Shown in pieces: positions 17,165-26,417 of a stretch of 64,000 nt of DNA. Position numbers and translations under genes: made by a program. Source of the DNA: Dyadobacter sp. SG02 (GTDB lineage: Bacteria; Bacteroidota; Bacteroidia; Cytophagales; Spirosomataceae); NCBI RefSeq assembly GCF_900109045.1, contig NZ_FNYL01000004.1, forward strand, positions 232,055 to 296,054, read 5' to 3'. The notes beneath the pieces are model-generated. The model ran no database searches. It was not told the origin of the DNA and was given only the letters and a program-made list of their open reading frames with translations. Numbering within the stretch: position 1 is the first letter of the stretch; the number at the start of each line of letters is the position of its first letter.

Positions 17165-17407
17165 ATGTCAACTTCATCACACACCACCGAGTCCGAGGAC
17201 TCGGTATGCCTCGCTTATGGCAGGCAAGTAAAAGAACTTTTGAACGTAGGCAGTCCTTCCGAAATGCTCGATCACCTTTGGGCGATTTACAGCGATTCGA
17301 TGGCGTTCCAACAGGAGGCTGGCTATAACCCGCGGATTAGTGACACATTTATGACTTTCAGGGAGCTGGTGTTTTTCTTTCAGCGCATTGAAAGTGTGAG
17401 AGTGTAG
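17165..17407 (+). CDS. Small unknown protein downstream of the duplicated leader
   Basis: An 80-residue protein that I do not recognise. It is acidic, with no signal peptide and no membrane segment, and looks helical (GRQVKELLNVGSPSEMLDHLWAIYSDSMAF and ISDTFMTFRELVFFFQRIES). The start is fixed by its position right after leader copy B. A strong terminator follows 8 bases after the stop, so this is a complete single-gene unit: leader, gene, terminator. The matched position after leader copy A has no open frame longer than about ten codons, so the duplicated unit may have lost its gene. No function is proposed. Confidence 0.6.
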   Translation: MSTSSHTTESEDSVCLAYGRQVKELLNVGSPSEMLDHLWAIYSDSMAFQQEAGYNPRISDTFMTFRELVFFFQRIESVRV

Positions 17408-17414
17408 AAACCGA

Positions 17415-17448
17415 AAATGCCCCGCTATCAACCGACAGCGGGGCATTT
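17415..17448. terminator. Bidirectional terminator
   Basis: Perfect 12-bp stem AAATGCCCCGCT / AGCGGGGCATTT with a 10-base loop between the small gene (plus) and the efflux operon (minus). Confidence 0.85.
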
Positions 17449-17490
17449 CATTTATCAAAGCTCATCGCAGAGCTATATTCAAAAGCATTA

Positions 17491-20400
17491 TTAAGCCTCT
17501 AAAAGCACTTCCTCCTTCGCCTTCCGCTTCTTACGCTTCGTAAACCGCTCCTTGATCCTATCCACCACATAATAAGCACTAGGAACCAGAAACAGCGTCA
17601 ACAACAAAGAGCTGGTCAAACCACCAATAATCACCCATGCCATACCATTCTTCACCTCTGCGCCATCACCAGAGGCGAGGGCGATAGGCAACATACCCGC
17701 TACCATTGCGATGGTGGTCATCAAAATCGGACGGAGACGTTCCTTACCGGCTTCGATGAGTGCTTCTTTCAATGCATACCCTTCTTCTTTGAGCTGATTA
17801 GCAAAGTCGACAATCAAAATCGCGTTTTTGGCTACCAAACCAAGGAGCATAATCATACCGACGATCGAAAAGATCGTTAAACTTTCCATCGTGAGCGCGA
17901 GGGCGGTGAGGGCACCGACCAATGCAACCGGGATCGAGAAGAGCACGACGAAGGGGTAAATGGTACTTTCGTAAAGCGCCACCATGATAAGGTAGATCAG
18001 CACGATACCAAGCAACAATGCTACGCCGAGGCTGCCGAATGCGTCGGCCTGGTTTTTCAGGTCACCCCGGTATTCGATGCTGATGCCTTCCGGCAGTTTC
18101 ACTTTCGCCATTTTGGCCTGAATGTCGGCACCGATGGAACCCGACGGGCGGCCTACTACCTGCGAATTGATCGTGATCGACGACAGACGGTCGATGCGTT
18201 GCAGTACGCTTTCGCCCATGCCTTCGCGGATGGTGGCGAATTGCGAGAGTTCGAAGGTCTGGCCCTGGCTGTTCACGAAATTCAGGTGACGGATGTCGTC
18301 GGCTTTCGAGCGGTCGAATTGGTCTAAGTTGACCATAATATCGTACTCCTTACCATTCTGCTTGAACTTCGAACGGTCGTCGCCGCGGAATGCAGTTTGC
18401 AATGTGGCACCCACTTCGGCGGCATTGATGCCGAGTTGCGCCATTTTCTCGCGGTCGAGGGTCACGCCTACTTCCGGTTTCGGGTCGTCCACGGAGTAAT
18501 CGACGTTGGAACTTCCGGGTACTGAAGTCACGATGTCTTTCACCTGTGCGGCGACTTTTCGGATCACGGCCATATCGGTCCCTTTTACGGCTACCTGGAT
18601 CGGCGCCTGGTTAGCATTACCGGTGATCGAAGTCGGTGCGACGGTCACTTTCACGCCCGGGATTTGCAGGATTTCGTTCTGGATGCCCTGACCAAATTCT
18701 TCCGACGATACCGTACGCTCTTTTTTATCAACCAATTGAACAGTCAAATCGGCAATGTTGCTATTGGAAGTGGTTCCCAAGCCGGTACTGCTGTAACCGA
18801 CATTGGTAAATACCTTGGTTACCTCCGGTTTTGCCAAAAGGATTTTCTCCACGCGCTGCGCTACCTGGTTGGTTTGGTATACCGAAGCAGTCGGGGCCAA
18901 TTCGATGGACACGTTCAACTCGCCGCGGTCGCTTTGCTGCATAAATGCCGCTCCCACGAATCCACCCGGTACCAATGCGATGGAACCGATGATCAATGCA
19001 AACGAGAGCAGGAAAATATAGCGTTTGTGACCCAGTACCCAGGTCAGTATGCGACCGTACTCTTCTTTTACATTATCCAAAAACTTCTCGAAACCGAGGT
19101 TCAAACGACCCCAAAGGCTGTTTTTATCCAAAACTTCGACTTTACCGAAACGGGACGCGAGTAATGGGGTCAATGTAAATGATACCAACAAACTCATCAA
19201 TGTCGAGAACACGACTACGAGCGAGAACTCGCGGAGAATGTTACCTATAAGGCCCTGCGTCAATGCGAGCGGCACGAACACCACGACGTCCACCAGGGTA
19301 ATCGCCAATGCGGTGAAACCAATCTCGGCCCGACCATCCAATGCGGCCTGCCAGCGGCTTTTGCCCATTTCCATGTGGCGGTTGATGTTTTCCAACACCA
19401 CAATCGAGTCATCGACGAGGATACCTACCACGAGCGAGAGCGCCATGAGCGTCATCAGGTTCAGGGAGAAGCCCATTACACTCATCAGAATGAAAGTCGG
19501 GATCATTGACGACGGCAACGCCACGAGGATAAACATCGAGCTGCGGAAGCTGTGGAGGAATAAAAGCATTACCACGGATACGATCAGTACCGCAAGGCCA
19601 AGGTCGAATACCACCGCATCCGCCGATGCCAATGTGTAAATCGATTGGTCGGAAGCAATGTTGAATTTCAAACCTTGTGCTTCATATTGCTTTTCAAGGC
19701 TCGTCAGCCGCTCGCGGGTGAGCTTGCTCACATCTACCGCGTTCGCGTCGGACTGTTTCTGGATTTGCAATGCAACCGATGGTCGTCCATTGATGTGGTT
19801 CACGGCCGTAGCATCGGCGACACCGTCGTAAACCTCGGCAATGTCTCTCAAAAAGATCTGTCCGCCATTCGAGGATTTACCTACAATCACATTTCTAAGG
19901 TTGGCAACAGTAGTTAGCTTAGCGTCGAAACGGATAGACAACTGGTCGTCCTGGGTTTTCACCTGGCCGGCCGGGTAAGAAGTATTCGCATTATTGATCG
20001 CAGCCGAAACCTGGCTGATCGATAAATGGTAGGCTTTCAATTTATCCTGACTGATATTCACCTGGATCTGGCGCTCGGTACCACCGATAATGGTCACCTG
20101 ACCTACACCGGTCACGTTCGAAAGCTGCGGTTTCAGCTTGTCGTCGATCAAATCATACAGCTCGGAGGGCGAAAGGTTCGCGGTAACGCCCATTCTCAAA
20201 ACCGGGATTTCGTCGGTCGAGAACTTGTTGATAACCGGACGGTCTGCATCATCCGGCAGCAGTGAAATCACTTGCTCCACCTTCCGTTGTGCTTCCTGCT
20301 GCGCCAAATCGACGCTTACGCCTTGTTTTAGCTGGATAATCACGGACGATACACCTTCTTGCGAAGTCGAGTTGATCTGGTCCAGCCCTTCAATGGCCGA

Positions 20401-20613
20401 TACCGCGTCCTCGATATGCTTCGTCACGTTCGTTTCGACTTCATCCGCAGAAGCTCCGCGGTAAGTCGTCATGACGCTCACAACATTCGCCTCGAATTTA
20501 GGCAACAAGTTGTAAGACAACTGGTTATAACTGATCAAACCGAATAGTACCAGTACTACGAATACTACGGTTATGAAGAGCGGTCTTTTTACGGCTACTT
20601 CGGTAATTGACAT
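17491..20613 (-). CDS. RND efflux permease, AcrB/MdtBC-like
   Basis: Inner-membrane proton-driven drug/metabolite exporter, 1040 residues from MSITEVAVKRPLFITVVF. An ATG 57 bases earlier is possible, but the family N-terminus begins at 20613, just after the adaptor gene. The twelve-helix layout with two large periplasmic loops is complete; the proton-relay aspartates are in GILVDDSIVVLENINRH near residue 400. A basic and acidic tail (RFTKRKKRKAKEEVLLEA) ends the protein. It is the last gene of a tolC-adaptor-permease operon, with gaps of 25 and 90 bases, probably controlled by the MarR protein at 23198-23665. The substrate cannot be told from sequence. Confidence 0.93.
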   Translation of the reverse strand: MSITEVAVKRPLFITVVFVVLVLFGLISYNQLSYNLLPKFEANVVSVMTTYRGASADEVETNVTKHIEDAVSAIEGLDQINSTSQEGVSSVIIQLKQGVSVDLAQQEAQRKVEQVISLLPDDADRPVINKFSTDEIPVLRMGVTANLSPSELYDLIDDKLKPQLSNVTGVGQVTIIGGTERQIQVNISQDKLKAYHLSISQVSAAINNANTSYPAGQVKTQDDQLSIRFDAKLTTVANLRNVIVGKSSNGGQIFLRDIAEVYDGVADATAVNHINGRPSVALQIQKQSDANAVDVSKLTRERLTSLEKQYEAQGLKFNIASDQSIYTLASADAVVFDLGLAVLIVSVVMLLFLHSFRSSMFILVALPSSMIPTFILMSVMGFSLNLMTLMALSLVVGILVDDSIVVLENINRHMEMGKSRWQAALDGRAEIGFTALAITLVDVVVFVPLALTQGLIGNILREFSLVVVFSTLMSLLVSFTLTPLLASRFGKVEVLDKNSLWGRLNLGFEKFLDNVKEEYGRILTWVLGHKRYIFLLSFALIIGSIALVPGGFVGAAFMQQSDRGELNVSIELAPTASVYQTNQVAQRVEKILLAKPEVTKVFTNVGYSSTGLGTTSNSNIADLTVQLVDKKERTVSSEEFGQGIQNEILQIPGVKVTVAPTSITGNANQAPIQVAVKGTDMAVIRKVAAQVKDIVTSVPGSSNVDYSVDDPKPEVGVTLDREKMAQLGINAAEVGATLQTAFRGDDRSKFKQNGKEYDIMVNLDQFDRSKADDIRHLNFVNSQGQTFELSQFATIREGMGESVLQRIDRLSSITINSQVVGRPSGSIGADIQAKMAKVKLPEGISIEYRGDLKNQADAFGSLGVALLLGIVLIYLIMVALYESTIYPFVVLFSIPVALVGALTALALTMESLTIFSIVGMIMLLGLVAKNAILIVDFANQLKEEGYALKEALIEAGKERLRPILMTTIAMVAGMLPIALASGDGAEVKNGMAWVIIGGLTSSLLLTLFLVPSAYYVVDRIKERFTKRKKRKAKEEVLLEA

Positions 20614-20638
20614 AATTCTTTCAGTTTGCTGATGAAGA

Positions 20639-21691
20639 CTATTTTGTAACGGTAACCGTGGCGCCTTCACTGAGGTTGATCTGTCCGGTCGTAACCACCG
20701 TCTCGCCCGATTTCAGGCCAGCCAACACTTCCACATTGTCGCCCACTTCGCGGCCCACCTCGATCTTGCGCTGCTTGGCCACGCCGCCTTCCACCACGTA
20801 CACATACGGGTTACGCACGCTTTCCACCAGCGCGCTGCGCGGGATCAGGAGCGATTGCGCGCTGCTTTTTTGCTGGAACTCAACTGTCACGAACGTACCG
20901 GCCTTCAATTCGGTAGAGTTTTTCACCACGATTTCAACCGGGTAGTTATGCGACTCGTCGCCTTGCGGAGCGATGTAGGAAATCAGGCCGTCGATCTTTT
21001 TACCAGGGAAAATACTGGTACTCACCTGCACGTGCTGACCTTCTTTGAGCTTGTAAACATCATTTTCGTTAATCATCACCTGCACTTTCAGGCGCGACAC
21101 GTCCAGGATCGTTCCCAGCGAAGTACCAACATTAACAAATTCTCCGGGTTCGATATTCTTCTTCACAATGCGGCCGCTGATCGGCGCCTGAATGGACGCG
21201 TCGCTGATCTGTTGTTTGATCTGCTCGGCCTGGTTCAATGCATTGTCGTAGTTGTATTTGGTATCATTCACCTGAACTTCGGTGGCTGCATTACCTGCCA
21301 ACAGTTTGGAATAACGGTCGGTATCCTTTTTCAGTTTATTGATATTCAACTCAGTAGCTTCCAGGGACAGTTCTTTTAATTTACTATCCACCTTCACGAT
21401 CGTCGCGCCCTGCGCTACGTGCGAACCAAGCTCGTATTTGACGGCCAATACCTTACCAGCGGCAGTAGCCATAATTTCGGCTTCTTTAAAGGGGATAAGA
21501 CTACCCGTGCGGATCAGCTGCTGGTCTGCGCTGCCCTCTTTCACGGCAATGGCCGTTACCGGAATAGTCACATTTTTATTCTCGGGCATTTTCTTCTTCT
21601 CGTCGATTTTCGCCTTGTTGGCAACAAGCCGAACGCCGATCAAAACGCCTATAATGACGATGGAACCGATGATGATAAGTTTTCGCTTCAT
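20639..21691 (-). CDS. RND efflux periplasmic adaptor (membrane fusion protein)
   Basis: A 350-residue HlyD/AcrA-family adaptor that bridges the permease and the TolC-like channel. It has one N-terminal membrane anchor (about 5-22, LIIIGSIVIIGVLIGVRLV). Next come a lipoyl/barrel-hybrid part (GKVLAVKYELGSHVAQGATIVKVD), a short coiled-coil hairpin (about 105-155), the second lipoyl half (ISGRIVKKNIEPGEFVNVGTSL) and the beta-barrel and membrane-proximal domains. No lipobox. Middle gene of the three-gene efflux operon. Confidence 0.92.
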   Translation of the reverse strand: MKRKLIIIGSIVIIGVLIGVRLVANKAKIDEKKKMPENKNVTIPVTAIAVKEGSADQQLIRTGSLIPFKEAEIMATAAGKVLAVKYELGSHVAQGATIVKVDSKLKELSLEATELNINKLKKDTDRYSKLLAGNAATEVQVNDTKYNYDNALNQAEQIKQQISDASIQAPISGRIVKKNIEPGEFVNVGTSLGTILDVSRLKVQVMINENDVYKLKEGQHVQVSTSIFPGKKIDGLISYIAPQGDESHNYPVEIVVKNSTELKAGTFVTVEFQQKSSAQSLLIPRSALVESVRNPYVYVVEGGVAKQRKIEVGREVGDNVEVLAGLKSGETVVTTGQINLSEGATVTVTK

Positions 21692-21781
21692 AATTTTGAA
21701 TGAGTGAATGACTGAATGAGTGAATAAGCTGCTGTGAAACAGTGGATAATGCAGTTCAAACAGCTTTGTTGATGAAGTGTA

Positions 21782-23113
21782 TTATGGTAATGCTGTGAAG
21801 AAATCGTTCAGGCTTCCTGTTGATTGTTCCAATCCTAATTTCGCCTGGTAATAGCTCAGCATCGAGTTGATATAGTTGCTTTGCGACTCTTTGTAGGAAG
21901 TTTCTGCATTGAGCAAATCGGTCAACGGCACGGTGCCTTCCCTGTATTGGAGTGTGGTGACGTCGTAAACTTCCTTTGCGAGGGCTACGTTATTTTCGTC
22001 GCTTGCCAGGCTGGATTTCGCTTTTTGAAGCTGTGTTAATGCGTTGCTGTTTTGCAATTCGTAATTCTGCACATTGAGTTTCAATTGCTCCTTCTGCGTC
22101 ATCAGGTTCAGATCGGCCTGTTTGTACTGCGCGTCGCGGCGGAAGCTGTCGAAAATCGGGATATTCAGTTTCAGACCGATAGCGCCGTAGCTGAACCAAT
22201 TACCCCACGAAGTACCAAGGTCGTTACCGAGCGCCTGCACGCCATAGCGGCCGTAAACCGATACTTTGGGCAGATAACCGGCCTTAATGCGCGCCTTTTC
22301 GAGTTGTTGCAGCTCCATATTCAGGTTTTGTATTTTAAAATCGGTGAGGTTCGAAGCATCGAATGCGCCCGGCTCCACGATTTTGAAAGGTTGATCGAGC
22401 GGGTTGTCTGCCAATACGAGTTGCTCGGTGAGCGGCATACCCATCTGGAATTTCAGCTGGTTTTCAGAAAGGGTAAGATTGCTTTCCGCCAATGTCAGCT
22501 GGGACTTGATATTGTTCAAATTCACCTGCGTGCGGTCGTAATCCACTTTTTTGATCACACCGTTGTCGAGTTGCAGTTTCAAAGTGCTCAGGATCTGGCT
22601 GGTTTTGTCCAGGTTATCCTTCAAAAGCGCGATCTGCTGCGAGGTCACAAATACCTGATAATAGGCGTTCGCCACATTGTATATGATCGTCTCCTTTGTT
22701 TTCTTCGCATTTAATGCGGCATTTTGCTGGTTAGGCTTATTGGCTTTGATACCGATCAGCATTGCCTGGTCGAACACCACCTGGTCCACCTGCGCCGATG
22801 CATTACTCTGGTATTTGGTACCCAATGCCACGCGGCGGTCTTCCCCGCCAAACAGCGCACCCGGCAAAACGGTCGATTGCAGTTTCAGGTTGTCGTCGAG
22901 CGACCCCGTACCCGCCACTTGCGGCAGATAACCCGCCAGCGCCTCTCGTCCCTGCTGCACCGCCGTACTTTCCTTATACTGAGCTATTTTGACATTCCCG
23001 TTATTCTTGATCCCGTAGGCAATGCAATCTTTCAGCGTTAGGCTCGTCTGAGCCCAGCCCTGCCCCACCGAGGCGGCCGCTATCACGATTGCTGCGATCC
23101 ATTTACTTTTCAT
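21782..23113 (-). CDS. TolC-family outer-membrane efflux protein
   Basis: A 443-residue outer-membrane channel with a signal peptide (1-21, ending GQGWAQ) and two OEP repeats dominated by long coiled helices, for example YNVANAYYQVFVTSQQIALL near 145 and the matching KEVYDVTTLQYREGTVPLTDLLNAE near 385. First gene of the efflux operon. The 84-base region before it carries a near-palindromic operator (23167-23180) shared with the MarR gene promoter, which suggests repression by that regulator. Confidence 0.92.
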   Translation of the reverse strand: MKSKWIAAIVIAAASVGQGWAQTSLTLKDCIAYGIKNNGNVKIAQYKESTAVQQGREALAGYLPQVAGTGSLDDNLKLQSTVLPGALFGGEDRRVALGTKYQSNASAQVDQVVFDQAMLIGIKANKPNQQNAALNAKKTKETIIYNVANAYYQVFVTSQQIALLKDNLDKTSQILSTLKLQLDNGVIKKVDYDRTQVNLNNIKSQLTLAESNLTLSENQLKFQMGMPLTEQLVLADNPLDQPFKIVEPGAFDASNLTDFKIQNLNMELQQLEKARIKAGYLPKVSVYGRYGVQALGNDLGTSWGNWFSYGAIGLKLNIPIFDSFRRDAQYKQADLNLMTQKEQLKLNVQNYELQNSNALTQLQKAKSSLASDENNVALAKEVYDVTTLQYREGTVPLTDLLNAETSYKESQSNYINSMLSYYQAKLGLEQSTGSLNDFFTALP

Positions 23114-23166
23114 TTTGACCTGTTGTTGATTGTTGTGGCTAATCCTAGATAGTTGATACCTCTACT

Positions 23167-23180
23167 GGTGATATATCAAC
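23167..23180. promoter_or_regulatory. Putative MarR operator before the efflux operon
   Basis: GGTGATATATCAAC is a 14-bp palindrome with one mismatch. It matches the site GTTGATATGTCAAC at 23687-23700 in the regulator's own promoter. A further half-site TAGTTGATA at 23150-23158 forms a perfect 9-bp inverted repeat with TATCAACTA at 23174-23182. Confidence 0.6.
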
Positions 23181-23197
23181 TATTAATTTAAAAAAAT

Positions 23198-23665
23198 TTA
23201 TTTGTCTACTACCTTGACGACGCGGTCCAGATAACCCAGGAAAGTCGTCCATTCCTGCTCTGTAAAATGTTCCATAATCTGGTTGTTGAAAGCAATCGCG
23301 AGTGACTGAATGCGCTCGCAGACAAACTTTCCACTCGGAGTAAGCGATATCAGGTTCTTTCTTTTGTCCTCAATATCACTTTCAATTTTCAAGAAACCAT
23401 CTTTATGTAATGTCTGCACAGAACGCTGGATACCTGCTTTATCTTTCTGTAAAATATTGGCAATGTCCTGCTGCGTGCGTGCCTGTTCCTGGAAATATAC
23501 AACCATCAGAATCGGCAGCTGCTCCGCGAGCACGGGAATACCTTCATTGACCAGCTCCGCATTCATTTTCTTGAAAACCGTCTTGGTAACAGCCCCCAAT
23601 TTGAATTGCAAAGAGTTCTTCAATTCTTCCCTAAGGTTTTGCCAGCTATCTATGTTTGCGCTCAT
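23198..23665 (-). CDS. MarR-family transcriptional regulator
   Basis: A 155-residue winged-helix repressor. The DNA-binding part is QARTQQDIANILQKDKAG (recognition helix) followed by the wing (GFLKIESDIEDKRKNLISLTPSG); dimerisation helices lie at both ends. MarR proteins commonly repress a nearby efflux pump and themselves and are released by small aromatic ligands. Here the gene lies 84 bases upstream of tolC in the same direction, and two matching operators support control of both promoters. The start at 23665 lies 8 bases from a good -7 box, implying a very short leader. Confidence 0.9.
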   Translation of the reverse strand: MSANIDSWQNLREELKNSLQFKLGAVTKTVFKKMNAELVNEGIPVLAEQLPILMVVYFQEQARTQQDIANILQKDKAGIQRSVQTLHKDGFLKIESDIEDKRKNLISLTPSGKFVCERIQSLAIAFNNQIMEHFTEQEWTTFLGYLDRVVKVVDK

Positions 23666-23672
23666 GATGATA

Positions 23673-23700
23673 CAAAGGTATATTGTGTTGATATGTCAAC
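23673..23700 (-). promoter_or_regulatory. marR promoter with overlapping operator
   Basis: Minus strand TACCTTTG at 23673-23680 is an exact -7 match. A TTG at 23697-23699 lies 16 bases further up, slightly short of ideal. The operator GTTGATATGTCAAC (23687-23700) overlaps the -33 part, so binding there would block transcription. Confidence 0.6.
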
Positions 23701-23771
23701 CAAATTTCAAAGTAAAAAGTTTCTGATCCCTTGACCAATGGCAGAATGGTCGGGATGAACGGTTAACAAAA

Positions 23772-23802
23772 AGAGCGGCGACATCGATCGTGCCGCCGCT
23801 CT
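23772..23802 (-). terminator. Terminator of the M48 protease gene
   Basis: 9-bp perfect stem AGAGCGGCG / CGCCGCTCT; on the minus strand it is followed by TTTTTGTTAAC, a T-rich run. Confidence 0.75.
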
Positions 23803-23824
23803 CATGATTTTCTAAGTGATCTTC

Positions 23825-25294
23825 TTATTTACCCAGCGTCTTGAAAAGCGTCCCTTTTGACACCTTGTCGGTCAACGCCATGCCGTTGATAATAGCCAGC
23901 TCATCCAGCTTGCCGTCGGCCTGGTTGTTGTCTTTCAGCAAATCCCGCAGCGTAGCATCGCGTTGAGCTGTTTTGATCCGGACGCGTTCAGGCTGGCGGT
24001 TGAGTATATTCGGGTCCGAAACCGATTTGAAACCCTGCGCCACCGAGCGGAACTGGCCTGCATTAGCAGCATAGTTGCCTGCCGAAGCCACACCGTGGAT
24101 CGCATATATATTGCCGCCGTACTGGATCAGCCACGTGCCGACCTGAATGGTATTGGCCGTTGCGGCCGCAGCCTGCCCATTTGCGCCCTGTTCCACCTGC
24201 TGCGATACCATTACAAGCGCCGGATTACCATTGATAGTCGCCTTCTCATTGTCGAGCACTTTCAGACTGTAATTTTTAACCACGGCCTGCGATGCTTCTT
24301 CCAGGGTTTTTCCCTGCGCGAGCGTGAACAGCATCATCGACTTCCCGTCTTTGGCCGCCATCTGGAATTGCGCCGGCGAGTTTTCATATTGCCAGCCACT
24401 CGGTACCGGGAACTGGAATTTCAGGGAAGGATGATAGAAATTGTTGTTTTCCACAAAGCCCTGCTGCGGGTCGTTGCCATATATAACGCCATCGATTTTG
24501 CGCAGGTACGCGTCACGATTAACATTGTACTTACCCGGGTGCGCTGTCTGATAATCGGTCGCCAGCTTTCCTACCTTCTGCATACGGTCGCCCGGATCGG
24601 GGTGGGTCGATTGGAATGTAGGAATGGCTTGACCCGCTTTTTCAGAGATTCTTTTCAGTGTACCAAAGAAATCGGCCATTTCTTTGGCGTCGTAACCGAT
24701 CTTACTGGAATAATCCACTCCGATTTTGTCGGATTCGGTCTCATGGTCGCGACTGTAACTTAAAAAAAGCAAACCCAATGCCTGCTGCGCCTGCTCACCC
24801 ATAGCGCGTACCTGCGGGGAAAGGATCATCCCGGCCGCCAAACCTACCTGACCAAAAATCTGCGAAGTCTGCTGCCGTGCCGAATGCCGCGCGGTAATGT
24901 GGCCGATTTCGTGCCCAAGCACCCCCGCGAATTCGGCTTCGTTATTGAAATGCGCCATAATTCCCCGTGTAAAGTATACGTAACCGCCAGGTACCGCAAA
25001 TGCGTTGACTACCGGCGAGTCTACAATGAAAAACTTGTAGGGCAAATCGGGCCGGTGGGAGATTTTCGCCATCGCCATACCCTTTTCGTTGATGAAGGAT
25101 TGCAGGTTCTTATCGTCGTAAATGCCCATAGTGGCCACGATAGAGGGGTGCGATTCGGCTCCGAGCGCGATCTCTTTCTCTTGCGACATAAAGACAATCT
25201 CTTTCTTGCCCGTCACCGGATTTTTGGAACAACCTGCGAGCATTCCAGCCGCCACAACTGCCGGCAGAATGCGAAATGCGTATTTCATTTTCAT
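23825..25294 (-). CDS. M48-family zinc metalloprotease lipoprotein
   Basis: A 489-residue exported protease of the BepA/LoiP type, likely working on misfolded envelope proteins. The lipoprotein signal ends at the lipobox LAGC near residue 22. The zinc site is HEIGH near residue 126, with the third ligand in the ETESD motif near 185. The second half (about 270-430) has an unusual beta-rich region (FPVPSGWQYENSPAQFQMAAKDG...) similar to stress-domain tails in Bacteroidota M48 proteins. It has its own promoter (25330-25361) and terminator, so it is probably monocistronic. No sign of damage. Confidence 0.9.
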   Translation of the reverse strand: MKMKYAFRILPAVVAAGMLAGCSKNPVTGKKEIVFMSQEKEIALGAESHPSIVATMGIYDDKNLQSFINEKGMAMAKISHRPDLPYKFFIVDSPVVNAFAVPGGYVYFTRGIMAHFNNEAEFAGVLGHEIGHITARHSARQQTSQIFGQVGLAAGMILSPQVRAMGEQAQQALGLLFLSYSRDHETESDKIGVDYSSKIGYDAKEMADFFGTLKRISEKAGQAIPTFQSTHPDPGDRMQKVGKLATDYQTAHPGKYNVNRDAYLRKIDGVIYGNDPQQGFVENNNFYHPSLKFQFPVPSGWQYENSPAQFQMAAKDGKSMMLFTLAQGKTLEEASQAVVKNYSLKVLDNEKATINGNPALVMVSQQVEQGANGQAAAATANTIQVGTWLIQYGGNIYAIHGVASAGNYAANAGQFRSVAQGFKSVSDPNILNRQPERVRIKTAQRDATLRDLLKDNNQADGKLDELAIINGMALTDKVSKGTLFKTLGK

Positions 25295-25329
25295 AAACTT
25301 CGAAAAATGACTTGAATGAAGGGATTGGT

Positions 25330-25361
25330 CAAAATTAAAGGTTCTCGCGAATTATATGCAA
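25330..25361 (-). promoter_or_regulatory. Promoter of the M48 protease gene
   Basis: Minus strand TAATTTTG (25330-25337) fits TAnnTTTG, and TTG at 25359-25361 lies 21 bases upstream, within the normal spacer range. The expected leader is about 30 bases. Confidence 0.55.
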
Positions 25362-25572
25362 AGAATCATGCCAAATAGTGGAGGTTAGGCGCTGATCGCG
25401 GCGACCATAGACCATCGACGATCCACCATGCTACGTTCGATGCGGTCAAACAAAATATTTCCATTCCGCTCGCTTATTCTCTAAATTACGGCACCGATCA
25501 TAAGAACCGGTGGAATACAATTTTCAATGCAAACAGCCTGACCCAATTGCATGCCGCACTGTTTACATCAAC

Positions 25573-26388
25573 ATGACATTTAAAAAAATCACATATAGCG
25601 CGCTTCCCTCCTGGCTCGCCCGCATGGATTTCCTGGGGCTTTTCGAGAAAGACCCGTTCGGCAACTTTCTGGCAATTAAACGATTACTCATTTTCATACT
25701 GGGCTGGTTTACCTATTATCGGTATACGGCTGTCAACAAAATCCGCATTACCGGCACCGAAAACCTGATGGACCTACCCGACCAGGGCGTATTATTCCTG
25801 TCGAACCACCAGACCTATTTCGCCGACGTGATCGCATTCTTCCATATTTTCTGTGCCGTCAAATGGGGCTATAAGGACACGATGTCCCCGCCATTCTACC
25901 TGCTTTCGCCCAGGGCAAGAATGTACTATGTGGCAGCTGCGGAAACCATGAAAGGTGGTTTTTTACCCAAAGTGTTCAGCATGGGCGGTGCTATTACCAT
26001 CGAACGCTCCTGGCGCGCCAATGGTGAGGACGTCAAACGCCAGCTCGACACCTCCGCGCAGGATCGCATCGGGATGGGTCTGCAGCATGGCTGGGTAGTG
26101 AGTTTTCCACAGGGAACGACCAAACCGTACGCCCCTGTACGTAAAGGCACGGCGCATTTAATCAACGACCAGCAGCCGATCGTGATCCCCGTCGTAATCA
26201 ACGGTTTTAGAAGGGCTTTTGATAAAAAAGGGTTGCGTTTCAAGAAACGGAATACCCGGCTGACCGTGCAGTTCAAACCGCCGATGCATTTCCGTCCCGA
26301 CGAATCGGTGGAAGAAATGGTCGCGCGCGTCACGCAGGCGATCGAGCAGGAGCATCCGGGCGACGGTTCACAACATCCCGAAATCTAG
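25573..26388 (+). CDS. PlsC-like 1-acyl-glycerophosphate acyltransferase
   Basis: A 271-residue membrane-associated acyltransferase. It carries the NHxxxxD catalytic motif (NHQTYFAD, about residues 76-83), the glycerol-phosphate site around VSFPQGTTKP and a later conserved part PIVIPVVINGFRRAF. One hydrophobic segment lies at about 36-52. The start at 25573 (MTFKKITYSALP) is preferred; an ATG at 25510 would add 21 residues of unlike composition. The likely role is phospholipid or aminolipid acylation at the inner membrane. The oxidoreductase gene follows 29 bases later and may share its transcript. Confidence 0.85.
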   Translation: MTFKKITYSALPSWLARMDFLGLFEKDPFGNFLAIKRLLIFILGWFTYYRYTAVNKIRITGTENLMDLPDQGVLFLSNHQTYFADVIAFFHIFCAVKWGYKDTMSPPFYLLSPRARMYYVAAAETMKGGFLPKVFSMGGAITIERSWRANGEDVKRQLDTSAQDRIGMGLQHGWVVSFPQGTTKPYAPVRKGTAHLINDQQPIVIPVVINGFRRAFDKKGLRFKKRNTRLTVQFKPPMHFRPDESVEEMVARVTQAIEQEHPGDGSQHPEI

Positions 26389-26417
26389 CGTGGTATGCTT
26401 TTTTCAAACCAATATTT

